Origin: Sphingomonadaceae bacterium
Lineage (GTDB): Bacteria; Pseudomonadota; Alphaproteobacteria; Sphingomonadales; Sphingomonadaceae
Assembly (NCBI GenBank): GCA_947473355.1
Contig: CANJCQ010000019.1
Span: 1-54,030, forward strand
Length of the DNA: 54,030 bases
Direction: 5' to 3'
The translations under genes and the position numbers were made by a program. Of the stretch, positions 1 through 8,828 are shown piece after piece (within the stretch, counting starts at the first letter, position 1; every line of letters starts with the position of its first letter). The notes beneath the pieces are model-generated. The model had not been told where the DNA came from, ran no database searches, and worked only from the letters and a program-made list of their open reading frames with translations.

Positions 1-571
1 ATTTTCTTTATCATTTCGCCCCGCGGGGGGCCCGCCCCCGCCCGGGGGCGCCCCCGCGGCGCGATATTTTCAACTCCAGGCAGACGGGCGGGCGGCAGCA
101 TGACCGCCGCCCGCCGCCAGTTCTAGTTCATCGTTGACCTGCGCGAGGATCAGACATTGGCGCTCGTAATTCTGATGCCTGGTTGAGCTCTGCGGCAGTG
201 ATTGGGGATGAAATGGTTCACCGCCAATGACCGAGATCGAAGGCACGAATCAGCCTAGAGGTGAGAACCAGCCCAATGTCCGCTTACCGCAATTGCATCT
301 CCGATTCCGGACAGTCGCAAGTGTCCCTCATCACAGTCAACGCAATGCAAGTTCGCCAATGTGCCGCAGCAGTATGGCGAGCGCTATGATTGTGGGCGCA
401 GCAACCAAGCTTTACTGATCAACTCGTTCATCGCCGCCTGCAGCATGCTGTGGGAGAATATTCATCAAAAAGACTAACTCGGGTCGGGGAAACTGAACCG
501 GAGTTGATGGACGTCCCAAGCACTTCGCTGCTACCCAGCGCTCCCATTTCCATTCAAGGAACCTGACTGCC
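1..571. other. Left-edge stretch without a supported gene
   Basis: I see no convincing gene here. The only ATG frame of note (227-418, plus strand) has no ribosome binding site, no recognisable domain and a composition unlike a protein. The one clear structure is the GC-only nested palindrome at 21-59. The left neighbour lies outside the window, so a gene ending just before base 1 cannot be excluded. Confidence 0.5.
21..59. repeat. GC-only nested inverted repeat (cruciform or hairpin)
   Basis: The outer arms CCGCGGGGG (21-29) and CCCCCGCGG (51-59) are perfect complements. They enclose a second palindrome, CGCCCCCG-CC-CGGGGGCG (33-50). The flanks are AT-rich (1-16 and about 61-71). No T tract follows on the plus strand. 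It could terminate transcription entering from the right on the minus strand, mark an element or recombination site, or be a plain cruciform. Confidence 0.55.
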
Positions 572-847
572 ATGACTTCCAACGATCTCGCCGATGCGCT
601 TGCCGATGCAAATGGCCTAACCAAGTCCGATGCAAAGAAGTTTGTCGATGCCGTCTTCGCCGCGATCGCGGGCGCGGCAGCCAAGGGTGACGAAATCTCA
701 CTGAACGGTTTCGGCAAGTTCAAAGTTAAACACACGCCCGCTCGCGAAGGTCGCAACCCTTCAACAGGTGCAACGATCAAGATCGCCGCCGCCAAGAAGC
801 TAACCTTTGCGCCCGCCAAGGCGATTAAGGACAAGTTGAACGGCTGA
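572..847 (+). CDS. HU-family DNA-binding protein (copy 1 of 2)
   Basis: This 91-residue protein has the HU/IHF fold pattern: an N-terminal helical half (residues 1-45) for dimerisation, then the GFGKFKV strand and the DNA-grasping arm with the EGRNPSTG signature near 60-67, ending in a basic helix. HU proteins bend DNA and help assemble nucleoprotein complexes such as relaxosomes or recombination synapses. It is a close paralogue of the HU gene at 13,688-13,963, and both lie in the mobile block. The chromosomal hup gene is not in the window, so these are probably element-borne copies. A strong stem-loop follows the stop codon. Confidence 0.93.
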   Translation: MTSNDLADALADANGLTKSDAKKFVDAVFAAIAGAAAKGDEISLNGFGKFKVKHTPAREGRNPSTGATIKIAAAKKLTFAPAKAIKDKLNG

Positions 848-851
848 CCAT

Positions 852-887
852 GATGACGGCGCCTTGCAGAGGCAAGGCGCCGTCATC
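852..887 (+). terminator. Stem-loop after the HU gene
   Basis: This is a perfect 16-bp inverted repeat with an AGAG loop (arms 852-867 and 872-887), five bases after the HU stop codon. There is no clear T tract, so it may act as a terminator or as an mRNA 3' stabiliser. I see nothing else convincing between it and about 1,100. Confidence 0.7.
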
Positions 888-1111
888 CTCGATTGGGATG
901 CCAATCCAGCACGCTTATTGACCCGATAGATAAGCTGTCACTCGATCCAGCGTCTTTCGCCTCGGCCGTCGTCCCGCACGCAGGTCATCGACGAATCGGG
1001 GGTCGCCAAGGGCCATCCTGCCAAACTTGCTCGGCGGGATCCGGGTTTGCGCCAGGTAGGTCTCAATCTGGTCCAAGAGTTCCATTGCGGTCCATCTCGC
1101 TTTTTGCTTGC

Positions 1112-1126
1112 GTTCTTTATATGTTC
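1112..1126 (+). promoter_or_regulatory. LexA-type operator (GTTC-N7-GTTC) before the S24 regulator
   Basis: GTTCTTTATATGTTC matches the alphaproteobacterial SOS operator GTTC-N7-GTTC exactly. It lies 64 bases before the start of the S24 regulator gene, which suggests autoregulation. A similar core recurs at 7,584-7,598 (inverted) and 23,337-23,351. Confidence 0.75.
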
Positions 1127-1129
1127 TTA

Positions 1130-1155
1130 CTAGGAAAGCTTCCTAGAGTCTAGGA
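1130..1155. promoter_or_regulatory. CTAGGA half-site cluster before the S24 regulator
   Basis: CTAGGA (1130-1135) and TCCTAG (1141-1146) form a dyad with a 5-base spacer, and a third CTAGGA follows at 1150-1155. The cluster lies between the LexA-type box and the start codon, where a second DNA-binding protein could act. A CCTAGG-rich palindrome also occurs at the other end of the block (24,466-24,504). Confidence 0.45.
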
Positions 1156-1189
1156 TGTATTCCTTGGCGATGACGAAGGACGGCATGCG

Positions 1190-1837
1190 ATGGACGCGGC
1201 ACGCAAGGCACTCGACGAACTGATCCTTGGGCGACGGGGATGCAACTATTCCGGCATATCGCGGCTGCTTGGCCGCAATGTCTCCTATATTCAGCAGTAT
1301 ATTCGCAAGGGCAGCCCGAAGTATCTCGACGAGGGTGACCGCATGATCCTCGCCCGGTTTTTCGGTGTGGACGAAGCCGTGCTTGGCGCCCCTCCCCGGC
1401 GCTCAGCGCCGGTTGTCGAGCTGGTCCATGTGCCGGTACTCGATGTCGAGGCATCGGCCGGGCATGGTGCGCTTGCCGAGATGGAAGCCCGAACATCGCA
1501 GTTTGGCTTTGACGAAACCTGGCTACGGAAGCTCACGCCGAGCAAGGCCTCGAGTCTGTCAATCATCGCTGTTCACGGCGATTCAATGGAGCCATCGCTT
1601 CATGACGGCGACGAAGTGATGGTCGATCTCGCTGATGGCCAGTCACGGCTGCGCGACGGCATCTATGTGCTGCGCATGGACGATGCGCTTAACGTCAAAC
1701 GGATCGCGATTGAGCCGCAAGGCAAACGGATTTCAGTGGTGAGCGATAATCCCTCCTACCCGAGCTGGCAGGGCCTCGAACGCCGCGCCGTTAATATCGT
1801 CGGCCGGGTACTGTGGTTCGGACGAAAATTGCAGTAG
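1190..1837 (+). CDS. S24-family LexA/CI-like transcriptional regulator
   Basis: This 215-residue protein has a short helical N-terminal region (about 1-70) suited to DNA binding and a C-terminal S24 peptidase domain. The self-cleavage machinery is all visible: Ala90-Gly91 as candidate scissile bond, Ser132 in HGDSMEP, and Lys170 in VKRI as general base. Proteins of this type (LexA, CI, SetR) repress promoters until RecA-ssDNA filaments trigger autocleavage. It has a GTTC-N7-GTTC box upstream, and the same kind of box precedes the relaxase operon, so it probably controls transfer in response to DNA damage. It could instead be a non-cleaving S24 regulator. Its N-terminus is not an obvious canonical XRE helix-turn-helix. 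Confidence 0.88.
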   Translation: MDAARKALDELILGRRGCNYSGISRLLGRNVSYIQQYIRKGSPKYLDEGDRMILARFFGVDEAVLGAPPRRSAPVVELVHVPVLDVEASAGHGALAEMEARTSQFGFDETWLRKLTPSKASSLSIIAVHGDSMEPSLHDGDEVMVDLADGQSRLRDGIYVLRMDDALNVKRIAIEPQGKRISVVSDNPSYPSWQGLERRAVNIVGRVLWFGRKLQ

Positions 1838-1872
1838 TCTGCCCACCGCGCTTGCCCCTCGCACCAGCAAGA

Positions 1873-4797
1873 TCATATCCCGATCTCGAAAGGTTTGACG
1901 AGCGAGCGGTCGCGCTCGGGCGGCTCGCGTTCAGGTGCGGGCGCCCTCCCCTTGGCCTGTCCCGCCGCTGCAGCATCGCGCAGCAGGCCCACCGTCTCGA
2001 GTGCCGAACGCTTCATGCCAGTGTTGCGCTCGACCGCCGCCTCGAGGCGTGAAGCATTGTTGACGAACAATGTTAGGCCATCGCGCAGCCGTGTGATGGT
2101 AACAAGGAAGGTCTGCTGGTTCGAGAGATTGCGTTCGCGGCTGTCCATGACCGCAATACCGCGATCCGAGGTCAGCCCCTGCGCCATATGGGCATTGAGA
2201 GCATAGGCAAGGTCGAGCCGCTGCAGCATAGGATCGTCTTTCGCCAGCTCATGCTCGATGCCGGTCGATGTCGTGAGCTTGACCGAGGTCTTGCCGATTT
2301 CGGTGACACGGGCCTGGTCGGCATTGAACAGTCCGCGCTTGTGATCGGTATCGGTCCAGCGGATCCGGTCGCCAGCGTGCAGCTCGAGCGGCTTCATCTC
2401 ATAAAGGCGTAGCGGGTCATGTTCGCCCTGCGGGCGGAGCTTGTCGGGCCGGAATTCAAAGGCCTTCCCCTTCTCGTTCTCCAGCGTCACCACGCCGCGC
2501 CGCACATCCGTCCCGGCCACCTTGTAGCGGCCCTTCAGCAATCGCTGCGCGCGCATGTCGCGATCGACTTCGACGACCATGTCCGGCGTGTAGCTGCCCG
2601 CATAGCGCAGTTCCTCGCGCGTGGTGTTGACACGCACAAAGGCTTCGATGCGGTGCGAAGGAAGTCCGATCTCGCCATTTGCTTTGAGGCCGGTCTGGAC
2701 CGCTTCGTTGACTTCGCTGCGCAAGCTCCGGCCCGAGGCGTAGATCGCGGTGCGCTCGCGATCGGCGGGGGCCAGCGCCAACCAGGCTGCGGCCGCCTCG
2801 ATGGCCGCGCCTTCCGCGACCTCGACCACGTTGTTACCCAGATACCGCAAGGCAGCCTCGATCTCGCCGCCCTGTGCAGCTGTTTGTGCCAGACGCAGCG
2901 ACTTGTCGCGGGCGCGGACGTTGACATTCATGGTGGCAGTCTCGACGCCCGCATGCTGCATGACATCAAATGGCTTGCCCGCGTCGACCGCGCCAAGCTG
3001 CTTCCTGTCGCCGATGCTGGCAAAGCGGCCCAGTTCGAGAAGGTTGGCGAGACGGACCAGCTTTTCCTTGTCGGAGTTTCCGACCATCGAGGCCTCGTCG
3101 AGCAGCACGACCGAGCCCTGCAGCGCGGCGCGCGCCTCGCCAAGCCGGACCGGATCACTACTTTCGAGCAGCGGCCCGTGGCGCTTCAAAAATCGCGCAA
3201 CGGTCATCGAAGCGATCCCTGTTTCGCGCTCAAGCATTTGCACCAGGGTGTTCTGCACTGCGAGACCAAGCACCGGCCTGCCCTCCTCGCGCAGCACATC
3301 GGCCACCGGTTTGAGCATGGTACTCTTGCCCGCTCCCGCGACACCCTGGATGGCGACAATCCGGTTGTGCGAGCCGAGCAGCAACCGGCCTGCAGCTTCC
3401 TGGCCCCCGTTGAGGGTCATGCCGTATTTGAACTGCGCAAGCCCCTGCAGCCGCGCCCCGGCCTCGCCTAGCTCGATGATCGGCAGGGCTGCGCCGCGCC
3501 CGGCTTCGATGGCGGCAACAATGCGCTGTTCGGAAGCGATCGCCTGGGCAGTTGTGACGAGACCACGGTCCGCGCCCTTGCCCGGCACCAAATGGCCCAG
3601 TCGTTCAAGCTGACCAAGACGCCGCTCGATCTCGGGCATGGCAACCGGCAAGCCGAAGGCGAGCGCTGCCTTGTAGATATCAGTGCGAGCAAAGGCCGCC
3701 TCGCGCTCGGCCAGGTGCCGCACAGCCGATGCGACGGCGTGGATCGCAGCGACCTCATGGGGTGACTTTCTGGAAAAATCGCGTGGGACCAGCGGGTCGC
3801 CTGCGCGCAATCCCAACCTCTCGGCCAGTGCTTCTGCGAGCTCCCTGCCCCGCTCGATGAGGCGGCTCGCCTGGTGCGGCAATCCACCGAGATGGCCAAT
3901 GTCTGCCGCCGCGCGGCCATTGGCGCGTGCGATCAGCGTAGCGGGATCGAACCCGATCTTTTCAGCTGCCTCGCGCCACTGAAGGCCGAGCGCCTCGCGA
4001 TCTTCGATCGGCGCCTTTTCGGCGCGGGTCTTACGGGTTGCCAAATCGACCGCTTTCGGCCCCTTATGCTCCATAGTAGCGACGGCAGCGAGGACCTCGG
4101 CGCGGCGCGAAGAGAAGGCGTCACGCACTGACTTCGGAACCCCGGCCGCCTCGAAATTGCCATGCTTGCCGAGTTCACCTACTTCATAGCCGAGCTTTTC
4201 GACCGATATGCGGAAGCGGGCCATGGTCATGGCATTGAGCAGGGTATTGTGCTCCCAGAGCTTGTCGTTCCTGAGCGCACGCCACTTGCCGTCGGGTGCT
4301 TCCGTAACGTTGGCAACAACCGCATGGATATGCGCATTGGGTTCCTGATTGCGGTTGGTATCGTGGAGGAACAGGCCAGCGACGAGATTGCCCGTCGGGA
4401 CGACCTTCTCCTTGCCTTTGACCTCCAGTCTCGTCTCGGCGAGGTTCTTTTCGGCCCAGGCAAGCGTTTCCCTGACCGCCCCGGCATAGGCATCGATGAT
4501 CCGTTTATCACCGCCGACCAACGCAATGAGCGACCAGCTCTTGGGCATCGAAAAAGTGAGATCGGTCCCCGCGCGGTGGCCGCGATTGTCGGTCCCGACG
4601 CGGCTGCCATCGGGCAGAAATCCCTTGAGTACGGCTTCGAACTGGCGCGCCTCGACCTGACACGTCAGGCCGAGGCGCTCGGCGCCTTTGCCGAACCACT
4701 CGCCCGAGCGATCGGCATCGGCGCGGGTGTAGTAATTGTCGGCGGCAAAGTAGTTGGCGGCGCCGCCAGCAGTGCGGACATTTGCTACGGCAAGCAT
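1873..4797 (-). CDS. traA: MobF-family conjugative relaxase/helicase (TraA/TrwC-like)
   Basis: This 974-residue protein nicks oriT, stays covalently bound to the transferred strand and unwinds it. N-terminal candidate catalytic tyrosines are Tyr16, Tyr22 and Tyr23. The metal-binding histidines are His145, His156 and His158, with the same 11/13 spacing as in TrwC. The C-terminal superfamily I helicase has Walker A GVAGAGKST (485-493), Walker B LLDEASM (565-571) and a late ALNAHMAQGLT motif. The C-terminus ends in a proline/arginine-rich tail. It is the last gene of the operon RHH gene-traD-traA, 36 bases after traD. It defines the element as conjugative or mobilisable. Confidence 0.95.
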   Translation of the reverse strand: MLAVANVRTAGGAANYFAADNYYTRADADRSGEWFGKGAERLGLTCQVEARQFEAVLKGFLPDGSRVGTDNRGHRAGTDLTFSMPKSWSLIALVGGDKRIIDAYAGAVRETLAWAEKNLAETRLEVKGKEKVVPTGNLVAGLFLHDTNRNQEPNAHIHAVVANVTEAPDGKWRALRNDKLWEHNTLLNAMTMARFRISVEKLGYEVGELGKHGNFEAAGVPKSVRDAFSSRRAEVLAAVATMEHKGPKAVDLATRKTRAEKAPIEDREALGLQWREAAEKIGFDPATLIARANGRAAADIGHLGGLPHQASRLIERGRELAEALAERLGLRAGDPLVPRDFSRKSPHEVAAIHAVASAVRHLAEREAAFARTDIYKAALAFGLPVAMPEIERRLGQLERLGHLVPGKGADRGLVTTAQAIASEQRIVAAIEAGRGAALPIIELGEAGARLQGLAQFKYGMTLNGGQEAAGRLLLGSHNRIVAIQGVAGAGKSTMLKPVADVLREEGRPVLGLAVQNTLVQMLERETGIASMTVARFLKRHGPLLESSDPVRLGEARAALQGSVVLLDEASMVGNSDKEKLVRLANLLELGRFASIGDRKQLGAVDAGKPFDVMQHAGVETATMNVNVRARDKSLRLAQTAAQGGEIEAALRYLGNNVVEVAEGAAIEAAAAWLALAPADRERTAIYASGRSLRSEVNEAVQTGLKANGEIGLPSHRIEAFVRVNTTREELRYAGSYTPDMVVEVDRDMRAQRLLKGRYKVAGTDVRRGVVTLENEKGKAFEFRPDKLRPQGEHDPLRLYEMKPLELHAGDRIRWTDTDHKRGLFNADQARVTEIGKTSVKLTTSTGIEHELAKDDPMLQRLDLAYALNAHMAQGLTSDRGIAVMDSRERNLSNQQTFLVTITRLRDGLTLFVNNASRLEAAVERNTGMKRSALETVGLLRDAAAAGQAKGRAPAPEREPPERDRSLVKPFEIGI

Positions 4798-4833
4798 ATC
4801 TCACGCACTCCGCTGCGACGCCGCGCGCCTGGT

Positions 4834-7191
4834 TCACATATCCATGTCGAGATCGCCGATGTCGGGCGCCTCGCGTTCCGGCATACCGTCCTCAAGCATC
4901 AATTTGCGCGCCTCGCCTGCCGCTGGCACTGCCTTGACCTTTTCTATGGCCGATGCCTTCAGACCGGGTTTGGGGGCAACCGGCGACTGGCCGTGCTTCT
5001 CTTCCGGTTTCTCCGGCTGTGCAGCATCACTCGCCCCGGCGCGGAGCACCTTGTCCATGGGCAGAGTGGCAGCCCGATCGGGCGAGTTGGCCGCTTCGCC
5101 ATCTGATCCGCGCACACCGGACGATGCGATCGTGTCCTGGCTGCCGCGAATGGCCTCCACGTGCCCCTGATCATGGAGCAAGGCATCGTCCGCCGGGCGC
5201 GGCGCAATTTCGCGTGTATCGCTCGCCTCGCCCTGCCCCGAACCGAGCGGCAATTCGCCTTGCCGCAGCACCAGACGCTTACCGGCACCATCATCGTTGG
5301 CGGCAGGGTTTTCTGCGGCCGAGTCCGGCCTCTTGGTTAGCCCGGGTTTGGGCGGATTGGCCGGTTCCGCAGTATCTTCAGCAGCAGTCTGGTCTGGTGC
5401 GCGGCGAATGAAGGGATCGGCCCGCCTGGCGCGCGCGACCGGCGTCAATTTGACCGGTGCAGCGGGGAATCCATCGGGGAACTTGAGGTAGGCCGTGAGC
5501 CGTTTCATATTCATCAGCTGGTCGGGCAGCCGCAGGGGCTGGACATGTTTGCGCCCCGTCAGACTGACCGCATCGCGGGCGTTGTTATAACCGTAGGTGA
5601 AGCCTTCGTCGACGTCGCGGACCTCTTCGTTACCGATCAGGCTTGAGCACCATGTCGCCGAATCTGGATCGGCAACGCCGAAGATCAGCTTGGTCCGCGC
5701 GAGCGCCGACAGTGTCATCGCCATGTTCTCGCCATAGACTTCCTTGAGCTTGGCATAGGCGTGGATGCCAATGACAATCGCGCCGCCGAAGTTGCGCGCG
5801 GTCTGGAGACCCTTTTCGAGCGCAGGCAGCCGGTGCAGCGCGCCCATCTCGTCGATGAAGAACCAGATCCTGAGGTCGCGGGTGCGCTCCAAAGCCATGA
5901 GGGTGTTCATCGCCGTGTCGAGCCAGACAGTTAGCAACTGCGAACACACGCTCATGTCGATGTAGCGGGCAGAAATGAACACCATCGAGCCTGGCCTGTC
6001 TTCGTCCTCGACCCAGTCGCGCACCGAGAAACGGGGGCCTTTTTTGGGCAAGAGCTTCAGCGCCTTGGCATTGGCATTGAACACCGCACGGATCGATTCC
6101 GCCATGCGCGCAGCCTCAGGAGCGGTGATCGGATCGGCAACAGTGTGGCGCATCATGGCATGCACCTTGGCAAGATCGGCCGTCATCAGCTGGCTTGCCA
6201 GTGCCTCGTTCGTCGCATGTCCCTGGGCCTGAAGCTTGAGGCACATTTCGACGAAGAGCAGCCGTGCGGCAAGCACCCAGAATTGCTCGGAGCCTCCCCC
6301 ATCATGGGGCACCAGTGCCTCGGCAACGGCGGAGAACTCAGCTTCGTCATGGCACTCGCCAAACACGCTCCACTGCGGACAGCGGGCGTCGAGGGGATTT
6401 AGGATTACATCGTACCGGCTGTCATAGAACTGCTCGATAAAGCTGCCGGTGAGATCGAAGACCACCGCCCGCTGGCCCTTGCGCCGCGCCTCGGCGATCA
6501 TCTCAGACATCGCCACGGTCTTGCCCATGCCGGTGGTACCGATCAGCATCGCGTGGCTCTGCTCGAGCCGCCAGGGATAGGTCACGCTTGCGATATGCGC
6601 CGGGCGATAAGGGAAGGCCTTGGCGAGCTCGCGGGGCATGCACAGGCGCCAACGCCAACCGAGTGCAGCCGAGAGTTCGGCGGCGCGCTCCTGGCGGTTG
6701 TGCTGGCTTATCTCGGCGACAAGTTCGGGCAGCGTGGTGAGGGTCGCCCCGCGCTCGTGTTTGCGCTCTTTGGCACGTTTACCGAAGTGCGCGGCGAACC
6801 ATAGGAAAAAGGCGAAAGCGGGCACCAGTGCAAGCAGCGATCGCAGCATTGCCGAGCGCAAAAGGTCGAGCATATGCGCCCAGGCCCGCACAACCGGCGG
6901 GAAGACTTCAACCAGTGAAATGGGAAACTGGACGGTACCGCCAAAGCCCGTTTCGAGCGCCACGAGCTTGTGCGGATCGAACTCCATGAAGCCATAGGCG
7001 GCGGCATAGACCCGCATCCAGACGAGGTAGCTCTCGTGGTCGGTCATGCCCGAGGACAATGTCCACCAGGACATGCCGGAAATGACCGCGAGTGCGACGA
7101 TGATCGGGCCTTTGAGTCCCGCTGCAAACATGAAGCCGAAATGACCCAGAAGCTGGCTGCCACGCGTGAAATCGGCGAGATTACGCTTCAT
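4834..7191 (-). CDS. traD: Type IV coupling protein, TraD/TraG/VirD4 family
   Basis: This 785-residue inner-membrane ATPase links the relaxosome to the mating channel. It has N-terminal membrane segments (about 21-44 and 112-136), Walker A GTTGMGKT (218-225) and Walker B FFIDE (444-448). A long Pro/Ala/Glu-rich, probably disordered C-terminal tail starts at about residue 640. I chose the ATG at 7191: a longer frame exists, but its first 93 codons are out-of-frame reading of the upstream gene. The start overlaps the preceding RHH gene by 11 bases, so translation is probably coupled. Confidence 0.93.
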   Translation of the reverse strand: MKRNLADFTRGSQLLGHFGFMFAAGLKGPIIVALAVISGMSWWTLSSGMTDHESYLVWMRVYAAAYGFMEFDPHKLVALETGFGGTVQFPISLVEVFPPVVRAWAHMLDLLRSAMLRSLLALVPAFAFFLWFAAHFGKRAKERKHERGATLTTLPELVAEISQHNRQERAAELSAALGWRWRLCMPRELAKAFPYRPAHIASVTYPWRLEQSHAMLIGTTGMGKTVAMSEMIAEARRKGQRAVVFDLTGSFIEQFYDSRYDVILNPLDARCPQWSVFGECHDEAEFSAVAEALVPHDGGGSEQFWVLAARLLFVEMCLKLQAQGHATNEALASQLMTADLAKVHAMMRHTVADPITAPEAARMAESIRAVFNANAKALKLLPKKGPRFSVRDWVEDEDRPGSMVFISARYIDMSVCSQLLTVWLDTAMNTLMALERTRDLRIWFFIDEMGALHRLPALEKGLQTARNFGGAIVIGIHAYAKLKEVYGENMAMTLSALARTKLIFGVADPDSATWCSSLIGNEEVRDVDEGFTYGYNNARDAVSLTGRKHVQPLRLPDQLMNMKRLTAYLKFPDGFPAAPVKLTPVARARRADPFIRRAPDQTAAEDTAEPANPPKPGLTKRPDSAAENPAANDDGAGKRLVLRQGELPLGSGQGEASDTREIAPRPADDALLHDQGHVEAIRGSQDTIASSGVRGSDGEAANSPDRAATLPMDKVLRAGASDAAQPEKPEEKHGQSPVAPKPGLKASAIEKVKAVPAAGEARKLMLEDGMPEREAPDIGDLDMDM

Positions 7192-7513
7192 GGCTGCCTC
7201 CCTCGACCGGGTTGGCAGCGAGACCGGCTTCCCGGCATTTGCGGGCAAAGGCCTTGTGCGTGCGGGCGCGCAGCGCGTGATCGGGATGGCCTGCCAGCAG
7301 CGCATCGATCCCCACCATTGCGAAGAGCGACTGGCGATTAAGCTTGCCCAGAATGGCCCGGTTTCCGGGCGCAGTGTCGTCGTCTTCACAGGCGCGAAAG
7401 ACGACCATGCGCAGCCATTCGCTGACCGCCATTCCGTTGGCGGCGGCAGCAGTTCGAACCCGCACGGCAAGTTCAGCGGGAACGTAGACTTGTAGAGAAA
7501 CTGGTCGTGTCAT
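7181..7513 (-). CDS. Ribbon-helix-helix protein, probable relaxosome accessory factor
   Basis: This 110-residue protein begins with a ribbon-helix-helix pattern (VSLQVYVPAEL strand, then two helices to about residue 36), the fold used by MobC/TraY-type oriT-binding proteins and small repressors. The start at 7513 has an AGGAG site 7 bases upstream; a longer frame to 7549 lacks one. It is first in the operon with traD and traA, next to the probable oriT region, so a role in relaxosome assembly or operon autoregulation is likely. The C-terminal half has no motif that I recognise. Confidence 0.72.
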   Translation of the reverse strand: MTRPVSLQVYVPAELAVRVRTAAAANGMAVSEWLRMVVFRACEDDDTAPGNRAILGKLNRQSLFAMVGIDALLAGHPDHALRARTHKAFARKCREAGLAANPVEGGSHEA

Positions 7514-7964
7514 TGACCGACTCCTTCGACTTGAGGAGCCTGGCCGCACTGCGAAAACGAGGACTGACCTAAATCAGATTAAAGAACATGTCAAGAACAT
7601 AATAGCCGCGCAAAACCCTTGCATTTCTGTCACCGAACAAATCAAAGCAAATCGAAAAGCATATGTAAATCAATGTGATTTGGAAGTGACATGAGGCCAA
7701 TTCTGAGCTTATCTCGTTGATCTTTTGATCAAATTCACCAGCGACATGTCGCGTAGGGTGTCCTCCCTTTCCCCAACTTCCGCAAGACCGATCCAGTGCA
7801 TGTTTCAGAACCAGAAAAGAGAGAATTGTGTGCCAGGCCGGAAGGACCGCTTGCTGTCGGCCTAAGCGGAATTACGCGGCATTGCGCGGCCGCAAAACTG
7901 CCTCTGGCACGGGTTTCCTGCTTTGGTCGTGAAGCTAAGATGACGGGGATCAGGAGCTGAGCCG
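7514..7964. other. Intergenic control region, candidate oriT
   Basis: This 450-base gap lies between the divergent relaxase operon and a small plus-strand gene, a usual place for oriT. It holds a LexA-type box (7,584-7,598), a run of short palindromes including TTGATC-TTTT-GATCAA (7,717-7,732) and GCGACATGTCGC (7,741-7,752), and then GTAGGGTGTCC. It is more AT-rich than the flanks, especially 7,600-7,740. I cannot assign the nick site from sequence alone. Confidence 0.5.
7584..7598 (-). promoter_or_regulatory. LexA-type operator before the relaxase operon
   Basis: GAACATGTCAAGAAC reads as GTTCTTGACATGTTC on the minus strand, an exact GTTC-N7-GTTC match. It lies 71 bases upstream of the first gene of the RHH-traD-traA operon. 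Its inner bases resemble those of the box at 1,112-1,126, which suggests a common repressor. Confidence 0.72.
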
Positions 7965-8132
7965 ATGTCGAGCGTAGAGCTGTCCGCCACCCCCAAGGGT
8001 AACGGTTATCAGGCGACCATCACTTATCCGGACGGCGTTTCGGTGAGTTCTGCCGAAGCATTTCCGACCAGGTCCGAGGCTATTTCTGCCGCTGCCCTCA
8101 AGCTGCTCGAAACCTCTGATCGGCTCCATTAG
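7965..8132 (+). CDS. Small hypothetical protein, 55 residues
   Basis: The frame starts at an ATG with AGGAG 8 bases upstream and encodes a 55-residue acidic/neutral protein (MSSVELSATPKGNG...). The first half looks like a beta hairpin and the second like an amphipathic helix ending LKLLETSDRLH. I do not recognise a family. Its place between the relaxase operon and the TraC-like gene suggests a transfer or establishment role, but nothing in the sequence proves it. Confidence 0.55.
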   Translation: MSSVELSATPKGNGYQATITYPDGVSVSSAEAFPTRSEAISAAALKLLETSDRLH

Positions 8133-8226
8133 ATGGACTGTCCCAATGAGGCAATCGAGGCGTAGAAGTTGCGCTCGCGATGAATGCCAAACACGAACTG
8201 CTCGGGGTGTGCCGAGCAAAGAAAAA

Positions 8227-8251
8227 GGGGAAGCCCGGATGCGGGCCTCCC
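8227..8251 (-). terminator. Intrinsic terminator for the 78-residue hypothetical gene
   Basis: A GC-rich stem (GGGGAGGCCCG against CGGGCTTCCCC on the minus strand, one mismatch) is followed on that strand by TTTTTC. It lies just past the stop codon of the minus-strand gene at 8,266-8,502. Confidence 0.72.
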
Positions 8252-8265
8252 CCTTCTTAGCGTGC

Positions 8266-8502
8266 TCAGAATTCGTCGTTCAGTTTTCCCGGCACCGTGT
8301 CAACCACCCGGTCCATCAGACCGCGCGGCAAGGCCCCGTAATCCCCTTCGTCGACCGCGATATAGCCGGCCTCATCGTCGGTCAGGATGTACTGGTTGAA
8401 GTAGCTGTGAAAGGCGCGTGCATGTGCCTGATCGAGGGCGGCAACATAGGCCGTCTGGTCGGCGCGAAATTCGTTCATGGAATGGGTAGCTGTAGCGTTC
8501 AT
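8266..8502 (-). CDS. Hypothetical protein, 78 residues
   Basis: The small acidic protein starts MNATATHSMNEFRADQ. A GGGGA ribosome binding site lies 7 bases before the ATG, and an intrinsic terminator follows. It is rich in aromatic residues (FHSYFNQYILTDDEAGYIAVDEGDYG) and has no motif I can name. It is a single-gene transcription unit in the oriT-proximal region. Many element-borne proteins of this size and charge are anti-defence or regulatory proteins, but no such function can be read here. Confidence 0.65.
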   Translation of the reverse strand: MNATATHSMNEFRADQTAYVAALDQAHARAFHSYFNQYILTDDEAGYIAVDEGDYGALPRGLMDRVVDTVPGKLNDEF

Positions 8503-8828
8503 GTCAAATCCCCTGATGTTCGATGCTTCGCATCAGGATCTGTGAGGATGGGGGCGACGGGACGGGTCAGGGACCGCGCGAAGCGCGGCCGCGCAGCGGC
8601 GGTGGGGGCAACGATTTTTCTCGTGGCGCAGCCGCGATAAAAATGGTGGGGCCCCGTCGTCCTTGACGCGGCCCCAAAGCCGCCATCACCATTGGACATC
8701 TCGCGAGAGAGACCTCTCCCCACGCTAGGGAAACGCGCACCGCCAGCTCCACAAAGCACTTTCCTACACGCATTGTGAATGGCAAGAATCGAGATGGAGG
8801 GGACCGAGGCCCAAGGAAAGGAACCACT
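8503..8828. other. Non-coding gap with inverted repeat, before the TraC-like gene
   Basis: I find no gene in this 326-base stretch. It contains GC-rich repeats (around 8,575-8,605) and an imperfect inverted repeat at 8,614-8,644, with ATTTTT and AAAAAT outer arms around a GC core. The promoter of the plus-strand TraC-like gene must lie in its right part. With 7,514-7,964 it is the second candidate place for oriT, because TraC genes usually lie next to the transfer origin. Confidence 0.45.

Noticed and set aside
227..418. Plus-strand frame of 63 codons
   Set aside because: No ribosome binding site, no domain, and a composition typical of chance frames in high-GC DNA.
893..1153. Plus-strand frame of 86 codons before the S24 gene
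   Set aside because: It runs through the operator region of the S24 gene, has no binding site and resembles no protein.
2419..5106. Long plus-strand frames opposite the relaxase gene
   Set aside because: They are antisense shadows of traA and traD, whose motifs are unambiguous.
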